From Echiichthys vipera (lineage: Eukaryota > Chordata > Actinopteri > Perciformes > Trachinidae), in NCBI GenBank assembly GCA_963691815.1, contig OY829663.1, positions 4,798,023 through 4,862,022 on the forward strand: a DNA stretch of 64,000 nucleotides, given 5' to 3'. The notes below the pieces were generated by a model, which saw nothing but the letters and a program-made list of their open reading frames with translations, was not told where the DNA came from and searched no databases. Below, piece by piece: positions 1 to 10,329 of this stretch; position 1 is the first letter of the stretch; each line of letters starts with the position of its first letter. Made by a program: the position numbers and the translations under genes.

Positions 1-300
1 ACGTCCCCGGGCAACACAGTGGGGCTGAGATAAAACCTCTGGTGCTGTGTTTGGTTTGAGTAAATATTTTGGAGGGTGGATGGTGGCGACTGTTTGACTG
101 GTCTGACACATACAGTACAGCGACACTCGCCACGAAAGAGGAAAACTATGTCTTCACCACCTGTATGAGGATTTAGTGTGGTTGTTGTTTCCAGTGATGA
201 TCTCTTTAGAGGAAAGGGGGATTAAAGACCCGAGAATGTGCACCAGTGGTCGTGTTGCAGTCACAGACGCCACCATGAGGTCACTACTGGTACTCCATGC
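1..300. other. No recognised feature
   Basis: Unique-looking sequence before the first hAT element. No coding homology, repeat or RNA gene seen. Confidence 0.5.
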
Positions 301-308
301 CTGTAGAC
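301..308. repeat. hAT target-site duplication, left copy
   Basis: CTGTAGAC, identical to 1665-1672. Confidence 0.85.
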
Positions 309-496
309 CAGGGGTCTGCAACCTTTACTGTCAAAAGAGCCATTTTGCCCCCTCCTCCACCAATTAAAATTTGCCTGGAGCTGCAAAACATATTTGATAA
401 TATCATAAAGGTTTATATACAGTTATATGAAAATTGTGAAATTATTGAACGACAATAAAGAAAACTGTTGACATTTTATTCCTATTATTACCTTTA

Positions 497-931
497 AGCC
501 TGTGAATGTTCTCATTCGTCCAGGTCGTCGTTCTCCTCAAAGCAATTTCAGTCAAAAGCAACTGGACTTGGTTATTTGTCTAGGAAGACGTTTCACCTCT
601 CATCCAAGAGGCTTCATCAGTTCATGTACGCATCTGATCATCTGACCATCTGACCAGTCCCAGCCTGGTCCTGGTCCTGGTCCAGTCCCAGCCTGGTCCT
701 GGTCCTGGTCCTGGTCCTGGTCCTGGTCCTGGTCCTGGTCCTGGTCCAGTCCCAGCCTGGTCCTGGTCCTGGTCCTGGTCCTGGTCCTGGTCCTGGTCCA
801 GTCCCAGCCTGGTCCAGTCCCAGCCTGGTCAGATGCGTATATGAACGGATGAAGCCTCTTGGATGAGAGGTGAAACGTCTTCCTAGACAAATAACCAAGT
901 CCAGTTGCTTTGGACTGAAATTGCTTTGAGG
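497..931. mobile_element. Foldback element with internal minisatellite
   Basis: Two arms of about 105 bp (535-639 and 827-931) are inverted copies of each other with only about four mismatches. They enclose a CCTGGT-based minisatellite. The whole insert, plus 38 bp to the left of the first arm, is bracketed by an exact 13-bp direct repeat ATTATTACCTTTA (484-496 and 932-944), which I read as a target-site duplication. No protein is encoded. The apparent ORFs of Gly-Pro and Thr-Arg repeats are by-products of the 6-bp unit. The superfamily is not identified. Confidence 0.75.
656..829. repeat. Minisatellite, CCTGGT hexamers in higher-order blocks
   Basis: Runs of the hexamer CCTGGT are punctuated by a CAGTCCCAGCCTGGT spacer. 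The blocks have unequal numbers of hexamers, which suggests repeated slippage or unequal exchange. Confidence 0.9.
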
Positions 932-1125
932 ATTATTACCTTTATAAAATTGTTGTTTCTCACCTCATCAAGCATACAGGTAAGACATCATCATCATGTG
1001 AGAGCACATTAATGTCCACCAACACTATTTTCCTCCGTTTTTGGGGGGGGATTTATCCATGGTTGGTGTACAGCATGCTTCTGAAACTCAAGATTAGCCA
1101 CATGCAGTGAAAGGCGCTGGGCCAT

Positions 1126-1460
1126 AGAAGAAGAAGAAGAATTACTTTATTTATCCCGCAACGGGGAAATTTAATTTTTTCACTCTATTATTATTCATGT
1201 TACCCACACAGGCCCGAAATACACACACATGCACAAACAGGACCTATTTACATGCAATTAAGGAGAGATGTTAGAGTGAGGGGGCTGCCAGTGACCAGCG
1301 CCCCGAGCAGTTTGGGGTTCGGTGCCTTGCTCAACAGCACCTCGGCAGTGCCCAGGAGATGAACTGGCACCTCTCCAGCCACCAGTCCACGCTCCATACA
1401 TGGTCCACACAGGGACTCGAACCAGCCAAGTCACCTATGGACTGAGCTACTGCCGCCCCC
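1126..1460 (-). mobile_element. tRNA-headed SINE, family B, full-length copy
   Basis: In minus orientation the head has an A-box-like CAGTAGCTCAG and a B-box-like GGTTCGAGTCCC, RNA polymerase III promoter elements of tRNA origin. The body matches the copies at 2201, 48621 and 60545. The tail is (CTT)n. It sits inside the hAT element at 309-1664. I see no clear target duplication. Confidence 0.8.
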
Positions 1461-1664
1461 AAGGATGTGACGAATATTTAAGTTTGACATAACATTTTTT
1501 TTTTTAAATCACCTTGAAATCCAAGATTACAGGTGTTCCCTTTGCAAGATTGTCTACTGTGCAAAAAAACCCCCATGCTATTTATTTCAATGTTATTTTT
1601 TTGGCAAAGCTACAGGGAGCCACTGAGAAGGGGTAAAGAGCCGTATGCGACCCAAGACCCCCTG

Positions 1665-1672
1665 CTGTAGAC
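1665..1672. repeat. hAT target-site duplication, right copy
   Basis: CTGTAGAC, identical to 301-308. Confidence 0.85.
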
Positions 1673-2200
1673 AGATTATTTTGTCTCAAATTTGGATCAA
1701 ATGGAAACTCCTTCATGAATCTAAATAAGTCTTTTGAAGCATTAAGGCGGGCGTGCTCTCATAGGTGGGGAACACAACTGTAACTCAGTTTGCTTTTGGT
1801 CAGCAGAGCAGAGTGAGTCACGGATACAGGGGTGTCTGATGTGTCTGATGTGTGTTAACGCGTGGTTGTGTTTGCACTTGTCTGACTGTGCAGCAGAAAC
1901 AAACAACGCTCACCTGTTATCGTCACAGACCCAAAAAAAGAGCTAAAAAATAAGAAGGAACTGGAATAAAGGGAACGTTTTATGCAACTTTCTAGTAAAT
2001 GGATTCGAGGAGGAAGACTGTGTATTTTTGTGTGTGAATATAAATTCTGTGGTATGTTTTTAGCATATTTAATAGATTTGAGTCGAGCGTTTAGCCGTGA
2101 ATTGAGAAAGTGTGTGACCAAATCGAGCCAAATCCAAGACGACTTGGTCGACTTCCACCTTGATTTTATGCAAGAAATAGTCATTAGAGTAACAGACTGA
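1673..2200. other. No recognised feature
   Basis: Intergenic sequence between the hAT element and a SINE fragment. The antisense open frame at 2220-1855 shows no domain or family resemblance. Confidence 0.5.
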
Positions 2201-2455
2201 CTGGAGAGGTGCCAGTTCATCTCCTGGGCACTGCAGAGGTGCTGTTGAGCAAGGCACCGAACCCCCAGCTGCTCGAGGCGCCGGTCACTGGCAGCCCCCT
2301 CGCTCTAACATCCCTCCATTAATTGCATGTATATAGGTCCTGTCTGTGCATGTGTGTGTATTTCGGGCCTGTGTGTGTGTGTAACCTGAATAATAATAGA
2401 GTGAACAAAATTGAATTTCCCGTTGCAGGATAAAAAAAAGTAATTCTTCTTCTTT
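2201..2455 (+). mobile_element. SINE family B, 5'-truncated copy
   Basis: Starts within the body (CTGGAGAGGTGCCAG) and lacks the tRNA-like head. It runs through the shared TTGCATGTATATAGGTCC segment to the TTCTTCTTC tail. The 5' truncation is typical of incomplete reverse transcription. Confidence 0.8.
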
Positions 2456-3950
2456 ATAATTTTGATTTATATTTGATCAGCACTGCCTAGGTTCAGTTTG
2501 ACCTGCGTTCACGCTGTGTCAGAGGCTCCTCGGCTCTGATTGGTCGTGGTGGACTCACTTCACAGATTACCTGTCTCGTGGTGCTGTCAGGATATAGTTT
2601 CACAGTTTCAGCAAATATGGTAAAATCTTATTTTTATAGACGTTAGCTACTTCAGCTTTAAACCAATCACAGTGGAGGGGGAGAAAATGCAGCTTTTATT
2701 CCAACAGTGCACATCCAGTGAGTGACTAAGTGACTAAGTGCTGTCAGATCTGCTTTTTACACATGTCCCAGTATGAAGGATAGATGAAAATAATATTACT
2801 AACGATGCATGCTGCAGTGGGTAGCAGTACCACAATGCAGAAATCTAGTTTTTAAAGTTTTTCTTTTCACGTTTTTTGTTTTTTTCTTGAAGAATTAAAT
2901 GCTTCACGTAAAAGTCATGCATCTAAAATCATAGGTCTTTGTTCATTCAGAGTGCACATTGATCGACATCACTGCAAATGTTCCAAAAGGATCATTTTTT
3001 AACTGTTCAACTGTCAACAGTTCATATGTATTACAGCAAAATGTACCAAGCATCCAAAGTTAGATTATGGAGCCGCCAAGCTCCTGAAATATGACTTCAT
3101 GTTTAATCTCATGTGCACACAAGTTGCTATCTTGTGCAACAACATCGGAAAATAAAAATGTTCTTATTGGAGACGCCGGCAGAGCTTTGCAAACCTGTTA
3201 TATAAACTACAAGTGCTGGAGTTTGGACCGTTAATCAGATGTGTGTGTATTCAGAGCCTAATGCATCATGTTTAAGAAGTCGATCGTATGTTTTGTATGT
3301 AAAAATCAAGTCAAATGTGGTAAAATGGAAGTTTAAATCTCCATGAATGAGAAAAAAGGTTCCAGTAAAATACAGTAAATGAACTTTCCACCACTGACTC
3401 AGTGTAATGGCTTACTGGGACAATGGCATTAGTAGCACCTGTGTCTATCCTACCTTGACAAGTCAAAATGTCCTCTGTGGAAAAGACGCTGCGATATTTA
3501 AAGATATTTAAACTTAAACAGCTCCAGTGATCCTACCCTGAGGGAACCACTGTGAGGAGAAGTAACCTGAACAGCTGAACGCCAAATGGAAAACGACTCA
3601 GTCCTCAACAGCTACATATCATTTAATGCATCTGGACCATCTCAGAACAGCTCACTCACAGGTTGTTCTCAGAACGTTTGGCGTGATGCAGTAAGTCCAG
3701 CTGCTCGCCCAGGTGTGTGAAGCGCTACAGCTGAGCACCAGGTGGCGTCAATCACCAACTGTTGTATTTTCCAAGTCAGGGATCAGTCAAGAGATGAGGA
3801 CTAGTGTTATAAAACATTTAAAAGGTTTCAATTCAATCTATGGAACAACGTGCAGATGATTTAAACCTGCCAAGCACACACATACAAAAGTAATACAGGT
3901 GATTTAAGTGTCTCACAGGACAAGATACAAGAGATGATATAGAAAAGACG
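2456..3950. other. No recognised feature
   Basis: Moderately AT-rich. A CCAAT-type pair (GATTGG near 2540, CCAATC near 2663) lies in sequence that may be an old transposon, but I could not define its ends. No exon is recognised. Confidence 0.4.
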
Positions 3951-4126
3951 TTCCTGTCTGTTATAGTGAAGGTTTTCGTCTCCACCGTACTCTACGGGGG
4001 AATTGTTGGGTCTCTGTAAATCATAAATAAGTCATAGAGTGTGGTCTTTACCTACTCTGTAAAGTGTCCTGAGATAACTTTGGTTTTGTTTAGGCACTAT
4101 AAATAAAACTGAATTTAAATTAATTG
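3951..4126 (+). mobile_element. L2-type LINE 3' end
   Basis: Contains the block GGGGGAATTGTTGGGTCTCT, then TGTAAAGTGTCCTGAGATAA and a tail of GAATTTAAATTAATTG type. This 3' end is widespread in fish genomes. It matches 38780-38652 in reverse over about 130 bp, including the segment upstream of the shared block. No coding part is retained. Confidence 0.7.
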
Positions 4127-5232
4127 TTGCAAAGAAAATGGAAAATGATGCAGTGCACAATAAAGACACTAGGTGGCAGCAAAGACCAATCCACGTTACA
4201 CATTTAGTTTGAAAATGCAGGAATCTGCACTTGTTAATAATTCTGGGATCAGAAACAGAAATTTGTAATTTATTTTATTTTATTTTGAAGAAATCTGTCT
4301 TTTAAGGACCTGTATTTTAAGTGTTTTAAGTTGTGTGATTGTTGCAGATTACACAGAATACTAAAGAACAGCTGGTGTAGGTCATTACTTTATGACACAC
4401 ATCACACCGCGGCCTCTGTATTGTGACATGTCTCGTATTGTGAGGTTTGGCGTTTGTCACAACAGTTGTTACGTTTGTGTGTTTATTGTATTGTGCTGTT
4501 GGCGGTCCATTAATATGCTACTAACTAATGTAAGTTAATGTGTCTGAATGATAAAATAAACATGAAATCAAATATTGAATCCTTCATATTAAGAGGAAAT
4601 AAAAATAAAAGCAATGAACTGCAACAGTCGAGACAATTTATAACAGAAATACTACAACAAATCAAATAGTGATGAGGGGATGTGCAGGAGTTCACAGTAA
4701 CGTGTGTTGAAAGATTGTAGAGAAGCAACTCATTTGAAAAAATTTGATTAAAAGAATATATCCACATATTAACATCAAGTCGACACCTGAACACTACATA
4801 GTTAGTTATGAAAGAGTTTGTGAAGCTACTTTTAGCCAGCACAGGAGATTAAAGAGGAAGCTGAAAGTAATGAATAAATGGTGGAAATAAAAAGTTCAGT
4901 TGATCAACTTAAAGCCGGAGTTCCCCAAAAGTTCTACCTCCAGACTCAAAAGAGAAATTCGGCGTCTCCTTAAAAACCCCCGTACTCATCATCTGAGCTC
5001 GACACACCAGCAAAGAACACAACCATCGTTTTCTATTACAGCAAAATTAATTCACATATCATAAGCAGGAGTTTCTTCCCCCCGGGCTCCATGGCTCCTC
5101 CATGCTCAGGCACCAGACTGATCTGAATACGCAACACCTCCCCATCTCTCCCATCCATAAACACAGAACGTCACATTCTGTGTTTATGGCTGTAAATAAC
5201 AAACCCTCCTGAATCTTCAAATAGCATTTTAC
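4127..5232. other. AT-rich intergenic segment with one CTCF-like motif and one hairpin
   Basis: A CTCF-like core (CACTAGGTGGCAG) lies near 4169-4182, and a 14-bp inverted repeat at 5155-5189. Nothing else is recognised. Confidence 0.4.
5155..5189. repeat. Perfect 14-bp inverted repeat with 7-nt loop
   Basis: The arms CCATAAACACAGAA and TTCTGTGTTTATGG are exact complements around CGTCACA. Each arm contains a forkhead-type ATAAACA/TGTTTAT core. The role is unknown. Confidence 0.85.
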
Positions 5233-5440
5233 TCTGGGCGCCTCCCTAGGGAGGTGTTCCAGGCACGTCCAGCTGGGAGGAGGCCTCGGGGAAGACCCAG
5301 GACCAGGTGGAGAGATTAGATCTCCACACTGGCCTGGGAACGCCTCAGGATCCCCCAGTTAGAGCTGGTTAATGTGGCCCGGGAAAGGGAAGTTTGGGGT
5401 CCCCTGCTAAAGCTGCTGCCCCCACGACCTTGACTAGGAG
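5233..5440 (+). pseudogene. LINE ORF2 C-terminal fragment, broken
   Basis: The frame beginning GAGGTGTTCCAG reads EVFQARPAGRRPRGRPRTRW, then RD-stop-ISTLAWERLRIPQ and on to EVWGPLLKLLPPRP. That is the C-terminal tail of a fish non-LTR retrotransposon polyprotein, downstream of the reverse transcriptase. An in-frame TAG interrupts it after RD. A SINE with its own target duplication is inserted directly after it. The related inverted copy is at 14042-14296. Confidence 0.75.
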
Positions 5441-5455
5441 TAGTAGGATTGCTGA

Positions 5456-5467
5456 CCAAACTGTTCA
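5456..5467. repeat. SINE target-site duplication, left copy
   Basis: CCAAACTGTTCA, identical to 5820-5831. Confidence 0.85.
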
Positions 5468-5819
5468 TTCATTCATTCATCTTCAACAGCATGTCCCTAT
5501 CGGGATCATGGGGGTGCTGGAGCCGATCCCAGCTGACAACGGGCGCAAGGCGGGGTCCACCCTGGACAGGACGCCAGTCTAACACAGGACACATAGAGAC
5601 AAACAGAGACACACAACCATTCACACCTACGGGTGATTTAGAGTCATCAATGAACCGAACACCTGCACGTCTTTGGACTGTGGGAGGAAACCGGAGAACC
5701 CGGAGAAAACCCACGCAGACACGGGGAGAACATGCCAACTCCACAAAGAAGGGCCCCAGCTGAGATTCGAACCAGGAACCCTATCGCGGCGAGGCGACAG
5801 TGCTAACCACCAAGCCACC
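5468..5819 (-). mobile_element. tRNA-headed SINE, family A (V-SINE-like), full length
   Basis: On the minus strand the head GGTGGCTTGGTGGTTAGCAC (A box) and GGTTCGAATCTC (B box) is followed by the very conserved central block containing ACATTCTCCCC-like and TTTGGACTGTGGG-type segments, and ends in an ATGA-repeat tail. It is flanked by an exact 12-bp duplication CCAAACTGTTCA (5456-5467 and 5820-5831). The second copy is at 61458-61803. The V-SINE assignment is from memory of the conserved centre. Confidence 0.85.
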
Positions 5820-5831
5820 CCAAACTGTTCA
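5820..5831. repeat. SINE target-site duplication, right copy
   Basis: CCAAACTGTTCA, identical to 5456-5467. Confidence 0.85.
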
Positions 5832-6300
5832 ATTGTATGAAAAAAAAAAAAATCCAATTTTATATAATGAATACTACTTTTGGAAAGGCGTACAGGAGTT
5901 CATGTGACATGACTGTGGGAGAAGCCCTGGTATAAAGGATTTATGAATACCTGACTCATCCACTCACTGCTTTTATGAACCCGGAGTAGTGTTTTAATGT
6001 GATGCCATCCACTTCCCTAGTCTCAGCGAGGCCTCTTTGGGACTGTTGCTTTGAATAAGTCCTGAATAATCACCGTCCTCCATCGTTATCCTGAAAATCT
6101 CCACAGCATTTTGTAATTCCCTTTTCTTTTCCTGGGTGCTTTTTATATTTTATCCGTGTATATGACACATAATCTCCTGTCATGTTATCATTTCAAGATG
6201 ATGTCCCAGCATCCAGCTCAGGGCACAAGATCAGGCGGGTTTGCTGTCCCCCTCTCTCTCTATATATTTCTTTTCTGTCAGATTTTATTTTGAAGACGTT

Positions 6301-6301
<1 letters not shown>
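5832..6301. other. No recognised feature
   Basis: Intergenic, with a short poly(A) run near 5840 and nothing else I can name. Confidence 0.45.

Positions 6302-6333
<32 letters not shown>
6302..6333. repeat. (CA)n microsatellite
   Basis: About 16 uninterrupted CA units. Confidence 0.98.
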
Positions 6334-6338
<5 letters not shown>

Positions 6339-6651
6339 CCACCCAACTCCTCTGTGGAGGTTCAAGATGAAAACAACTGAAATGCATCGATATTGCCCCC
6401 AGTCCTCCGCAGTGTCAGTTACACTCACCGGTGATGGGCGTTATCGTGGTGGCGGTGGAGAGCAGATCTCTGCTCCGAGGATCCGTTTCCTTCACCGCGT
6501 CGTGGAGCAGCATTTCAATCTCGCCCACTGGTTTGACCTCTGGGGGGAAATCCAGACAATCTGGTAATGATGTCACTTTTCCGAGCCTATCAAGACCAAT
6601 TAGTGTTCAACTGGAGGACGCGTGCACACGGGCGCAGACAGATGCACATAA

Positions 6652-6665
6652 ACACACACACACAC

Positions 6666-6701
<36 letters not shown>

Positions 6702-6747
6702 GCACACACACACACGCACACACGCACACAGACACACACACACACAC

Positions 6748-6791
<44 letters not shown>

Positions 6792-6848
6792 GCACACACA
6801 CACACACACACACACACAGACGCACACACACACACACACGCACACACT
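6652..6848. repeat. Interrupted (CA)n microsatellite
   Basis: About 197 bp of CA units broken by scattered CG and GA dinucleotides. The interruptions leave long open frames (His-Thr, Cys-Val) on both strands that are not genes. Confidence 0.97.
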
Positions 6849-8239
6849 ATAATTAAGAAATAGACTTACATAAACAGAGAAATACAATATCTTAAAACCC
6901 ATTTAGAGGGAGCACTGAAATAAACCTTTGGCTTATTGCATTTGTCAGGTCTTTCAAACTGATTGGTCCTCTCTCAGACGTCTTTTTTTTCCTGCAGACT
7001 GATGAAATATTGTGCAGGGGATGAGTGAAACCTCGCCTGCTCTGACACACGGAGGTTGTTAGACCGAGGGTCTGGAAGGACAGGCCGCGCGGAGGAGAAG
7101 CAGGTATTAATGGTGGGCTGCTTTTTTGGAGCGGGTTTCCTCTTTTTTTCCCCTCCTTCTGCAGAGTCTGTGGGTGTAGAATAACAGCGCTGTGACCCCG
7201 TGTCTCGTCCACATGACAGATTGACAGAAGCACTATTTCTCTCTCTGTCTTTGCCTTACAGTCGAATACAAATCTCCCAAGCATTGGTTTCTGTTAATGA
7301 GAAAGTGAGCATGAGGAATGAACGGGACACAGACATGAAAAGACCTGGTGGGAGTCAAGTCGACAGGGAACACTGCAGAGAACGTTTTATTCAGGTCAGA
7401 TAAGCTCGATATTTGCGGTTGGAGGAGGTTTGGAGCCGAGCATTTCCCATTAATAAATAAAAACTAAATGCGTTTTCTGCAAAGTATCATTATAATGATT
7501 GCTCAGCAGAATTTATGATTACAGGACAGTCTTTAGGTGCGGACCAGAGTACAACCGAAGATGACATTCGATGTCCGGTCGGACTCATAGGCTGTGTCTG
7601 AGATCAAGTCAGTGAACTATATTTACCCTCCAGCTTTGCCTCTATTCTTAATGTAATAAAGAAAAGTGTCCACGGCATCTACAGTACTCCCTGCTAACAA
7701 TCCCACAATGCAATGCTTCCCATTTTATAAATGCAGAAGTTCCAGTCGTGCGACACAACACCTGCAAAATGACAGTGATCTATAAGTGTCAGAAAACGTC
7801 AACTTACAGCTCATTGGGAGCAACTTGGGGTTCAAACCGGCAACCTTGTGATTAAAGAAGGACACGCTCTACCACTGTAGTTCTATGTGCTTGCTTCGGG
7901 TGTGTAACCTGACTCGTCAGATGGTTTGTGTCACAGAACCATGTGAGAGGGCGTCATTAGGAACCGATTGGGAAAGGGCAGACACATTCAAACCATACCT
8001 GGCAGGTGATTGGATGAACCATCTGTCAATCAAACCCTTGCTGAATGCAATCAGGGGAAGAGTTCTGATAACACTGAAGCTACTGCAGCATTTACGCTAA
8101 CCTCTTTAGGAGCCGCCGTTGTTGTTGTGAAGGAGCGGTCGCCTCTGGTGTCGTCGACACCCCCACTCCCCCCTCAACTGCTAGTAGCTCCTCACAGGAC
8201 GCTGATTGGCTGAAAGATAGTGCGACTTGTTGCTGCTCA
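6849..8239. other. No recognised feature
   Basis: Mixed composition. The antisense frame 7284-6892 (130 codons) shows no domain and has no splice context that I trust. No RNA gene is seen. Confidence 0.45.
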
Positions 8240-8352
8240 TGGGGGAATTGTTGGGTCTCTGTAAATCTTGAATAAGTCACAATGTGGTCAAGACCTTCTA
8301 TAAATGTAAAGTGTCTTTAGATCACTCTCGTTATGATTTGGGACTGTAAATA
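8240..8352 (+). mobile_element. L2-type LINE 3' end, diverged
   Basis: The same GGGGGAATTGTTGGGTCTCT block as at 3995, followed by a more diverged version of the TAAAGTGTCTTTAGAT segment. The 5' part is missing. Confidence 0.65.
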
Positions 8353-8442
8353 ATCATTTGACACGTGAACGTGATTCTAGCATGAACTCTTTACCTTTGA
8401 ATTCAGCTCCAGTGCAAAGTAATAATAGTTATTATGTGTTTA

Positions 8443-8450
8443 ATAATAAC
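8443..8450. repeat. hAT target-site duplication, left copy
   Basis: ATAATAAC, identical to 9209-9216. Confidence 0.8.
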
Positions 8451-9208
8451 TAGGGTTTGGGACTTTAACGTGTTAATTATGAGTAATTTATTACAAAATA
8501 AATAACGTGACAAAAAAAATAACGCAATAATCGCGAATATATTTTTGCGCTCAGTGCAGAACGTTGCTCTTTACGTGAGTTCCTGCCTGGCCCGTAATAC
8601 TGAAGCACACTACAGGACACAACACGAGAGAAATGGAGACCGATGAGAGCAGAGTTGTTGCTGGGTTCAGTGGGAGGAATTTTAGTTTGTTAGTTAAAAA
8701 ACGTCCAAGTGGAAACACGGACAAGAGCACGGTTGTGTGCAAATTGTGCAAGAAAGAATTTGCCAACCACCGGAGAACTTCCAGCCTCCGCAACCACCTC
8801 AATGCTAAACATGTTGCAGCTAGCACAGACAACGCTCCTAGCTCGAGTAGGCAGTGTCGCCAATCCACACTCAACAAGATGACAGGGTTCAGAGGCAAAA
8901 TGAGTAAGTCCACCACTGACAAACGAACAAACGCACTGGCAAAGTGGATTGCAGTAGACTGTCGGCCACATAGACGAGCGGTGCTACAGCAACAAATGTG
9001 TTTAAGACGCAAAAGTTTACAAAAAGTTAGTGATAATATCAACACACATAATTTTGTTGTCATTGTTGTGTCTATACATTGATTAAGTCATGTACCAAAA
9101 TCCTTTAAATTGAAAATTAGCTTATTGATATGCGATTAATTTTGATTTATGAATTACAAAGCCTCAAATTAATTGATTGATTCCTTTTTTAATAGTGTCC
9201 TGGCACTA
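8451..9208 (+). mobile_element. Internally deleted hAT element with BED-finger remnant
   Basis: The ends TAGGGTTTGGGAC and, reverse-complemented, TAGTGCCAGGACAC are imperfect inverted repeats. An exact 8-bp duplication ATAATAAC (8443-8450 and 9209-9216) fits hAT preference nTnnnnAn. Terminal regions are rich in TTAATTA and AACGC motifs. The inside keeps only the N-terminal transposase part (8633-9082). The 758-bp length shows loss of the catalytic region, so the element cannot move by itself. Confidence 0.85.
8633..9082 (+). pseudogene. hAT transposase, N-terminal BED zinc-finger fragment
   Basis: An open frame of 149 codons. Residues 36-60 form a BED-type finger: C36-x2-C39, then H55-x4-H60 in a SLRNHLNAKH context. 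A typical hAT linker follows (RQSTLNKM near 77-84), then ALAKWIAVDCRP near 101-112, which in intact transposases leads into the catalytic RNase H-like domain. After DCRP the resemblance stops, and the remaining 37 codons look like readthrough across the deletion joint. The aspartate/glutamate catalytic region and the hAT dimerisation domain are absent. The reading frame itself is unbroken, so a short DNA-binding peptide is possible but unproven. Confidence 0.8.
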
Positions 9209-9216
9209 ATAATAAC
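9209..9216. repeat. hAT target-site duplication, right copy
   Basis: ATAATAAC, identical to 8443-8450. Confidence 0.8.
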
Positions 9217-10329
9217 CCTCCTCACGCAGTCATGAATGTACACGTAACACTAAACATCCTTGGTTCAAGCACTTGCATCGGACGCTCTGTTTGCATCTGG
9301 CCAGACAAAGAATGTAGATTTACAAGCCTGTGCAGCCATGCAGATGTGGAACCAAAGAGCAAGTGTTATGGTGTATCCCCTGGTGTGCGAGTCCACCGTC
9401 CCCCCCCATCCAAACCCCTTCTGGCCTTCCACCCTCCCCACCACACCTCCTCCTCTTCCTCCACGCTGTCCACCTCTCCCCTCCACTGTCCCTTCCCCCA
9501 CCGCAGCGGCAGGAGCTGCAGCATCCCTGCTGGGCCTTGCCTGTTTATCTCTTCCGAAGCAGCTATGATTAATGAGGCCCTGAACACATCCTCTCTTTTC
9601 CCTGGACCTGGGGAGCCCCACAGCTGAGTAAACAGGCCCAGCCGCTGTTCCACCCCGCTGCCGCGATCCTGGGCTTGAGGTGGGTCGACAGGGAACCCCC
9701 ACTGCAGGTACAGACTCACGAGATCTGTCAGGACTTTGCTGCGCTGCTCGTCTCGCTGAAAGTCGAGCTATATCATGCCTTGTGTAAGAGATCCAACAAA
9801 AAGTCATCTGGGTGTCAGTGGGTGAAGGGGAAAAAAAAGATCCTCAGGTTCAAACTTCAAGAAAACCCTCGTAATACTCTCTGAACATGTGTGGCGCGCA
9901 CACACACTGGCTCCTTATGGTCAAACAGTCCTTGAGAGACTTTAAATAACATGCAGCGGCAGCAAATTTATGACTTCCTTACATGTTCTTCAAAATGCAT
10001 GGTATGAGAAAGTATATTAAAGATATTAATGCGTGTGTCTGATGAAAACGTAAAGTGTGATGTGAATGAATGCAGAACTGTGCAGCACCATGCAGGCAGA
10101 GATTCTAAATCCTTATTTCTTCACTGTTGCAAGTTGTCAGTTTTACATAAACATGCAATGTCTCAACTAAAGTGTAATGTCATTTTAAATACTAGTGCAG
10201 CTGCTTGGCTCCCAGTATTGTTGTTTGCAGCGTTATCGAGTGTGTGTGTGGGGGGGTTGTGCCTGTTCGGAGTGTGTGATCATTCTGAGCGAACTGATTA
10301 CTTGGATCCAAGGAAGAGAGAAGCACTCA
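9217..10329. other. Intergenic segment with candidate conserved block (9540-9690)
   Basis: The part at 9540-9690 combines TGTTTAT, GATTAATGA and GC-rich blocks without repeat character. The frames at 9232-9627 (+) and 9807-9265 (-) overlap each other and lack domains. Confidence 0.3.

Larger units (their letters stand above)
309..1664. mobile_element. Non-autonomous hAT DNA transposon with nested insertions
   Basis: The ends read CAGGGGTCTGCAAC at the left and, reverse-complemented, CAGGGGGTCTTGGG at the right. These are hAT-type terminal inverted repeats. The element is flanked by an exact 8-bp direct repeat CTGTAGAC (301-308 and 1665-1672), which fits the hAT target preference nTnnnnAn. 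It carries no transposase. Two later insertions sit inside it: the foldback/minisatellite (497-931) and a SINE (1126-1460). Without them the element is about 0.57 kb. Confidence 0.85.

Noticed and set aside
600..898. Two overlapping minus-strand ORFs of Thr-Arg and Gly-Pro repeats
   Set aside because: They are two frames of the same 6-bp minisatellite and carry no independent coding signal.
1441..1460. tRNA-like sequence heads (also near 5790, 17703, 48630, 60550)
   Set aside because: They lack complete tRNA folding and sit at the heads of SINEs, so they are not tRNA genes.
5394..5857. Overlapping ORFs on both strands, repeated almost identically at 61453-61816
   Set aside because: They are translations of two SINE copies of the same family, not a duplicated gene.
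6590..6902. Several long Cys-Val or His-Thr ORFs
   Set aside because: Pure by-product of the CA/TG microsatellite, open in many frames on both strands.
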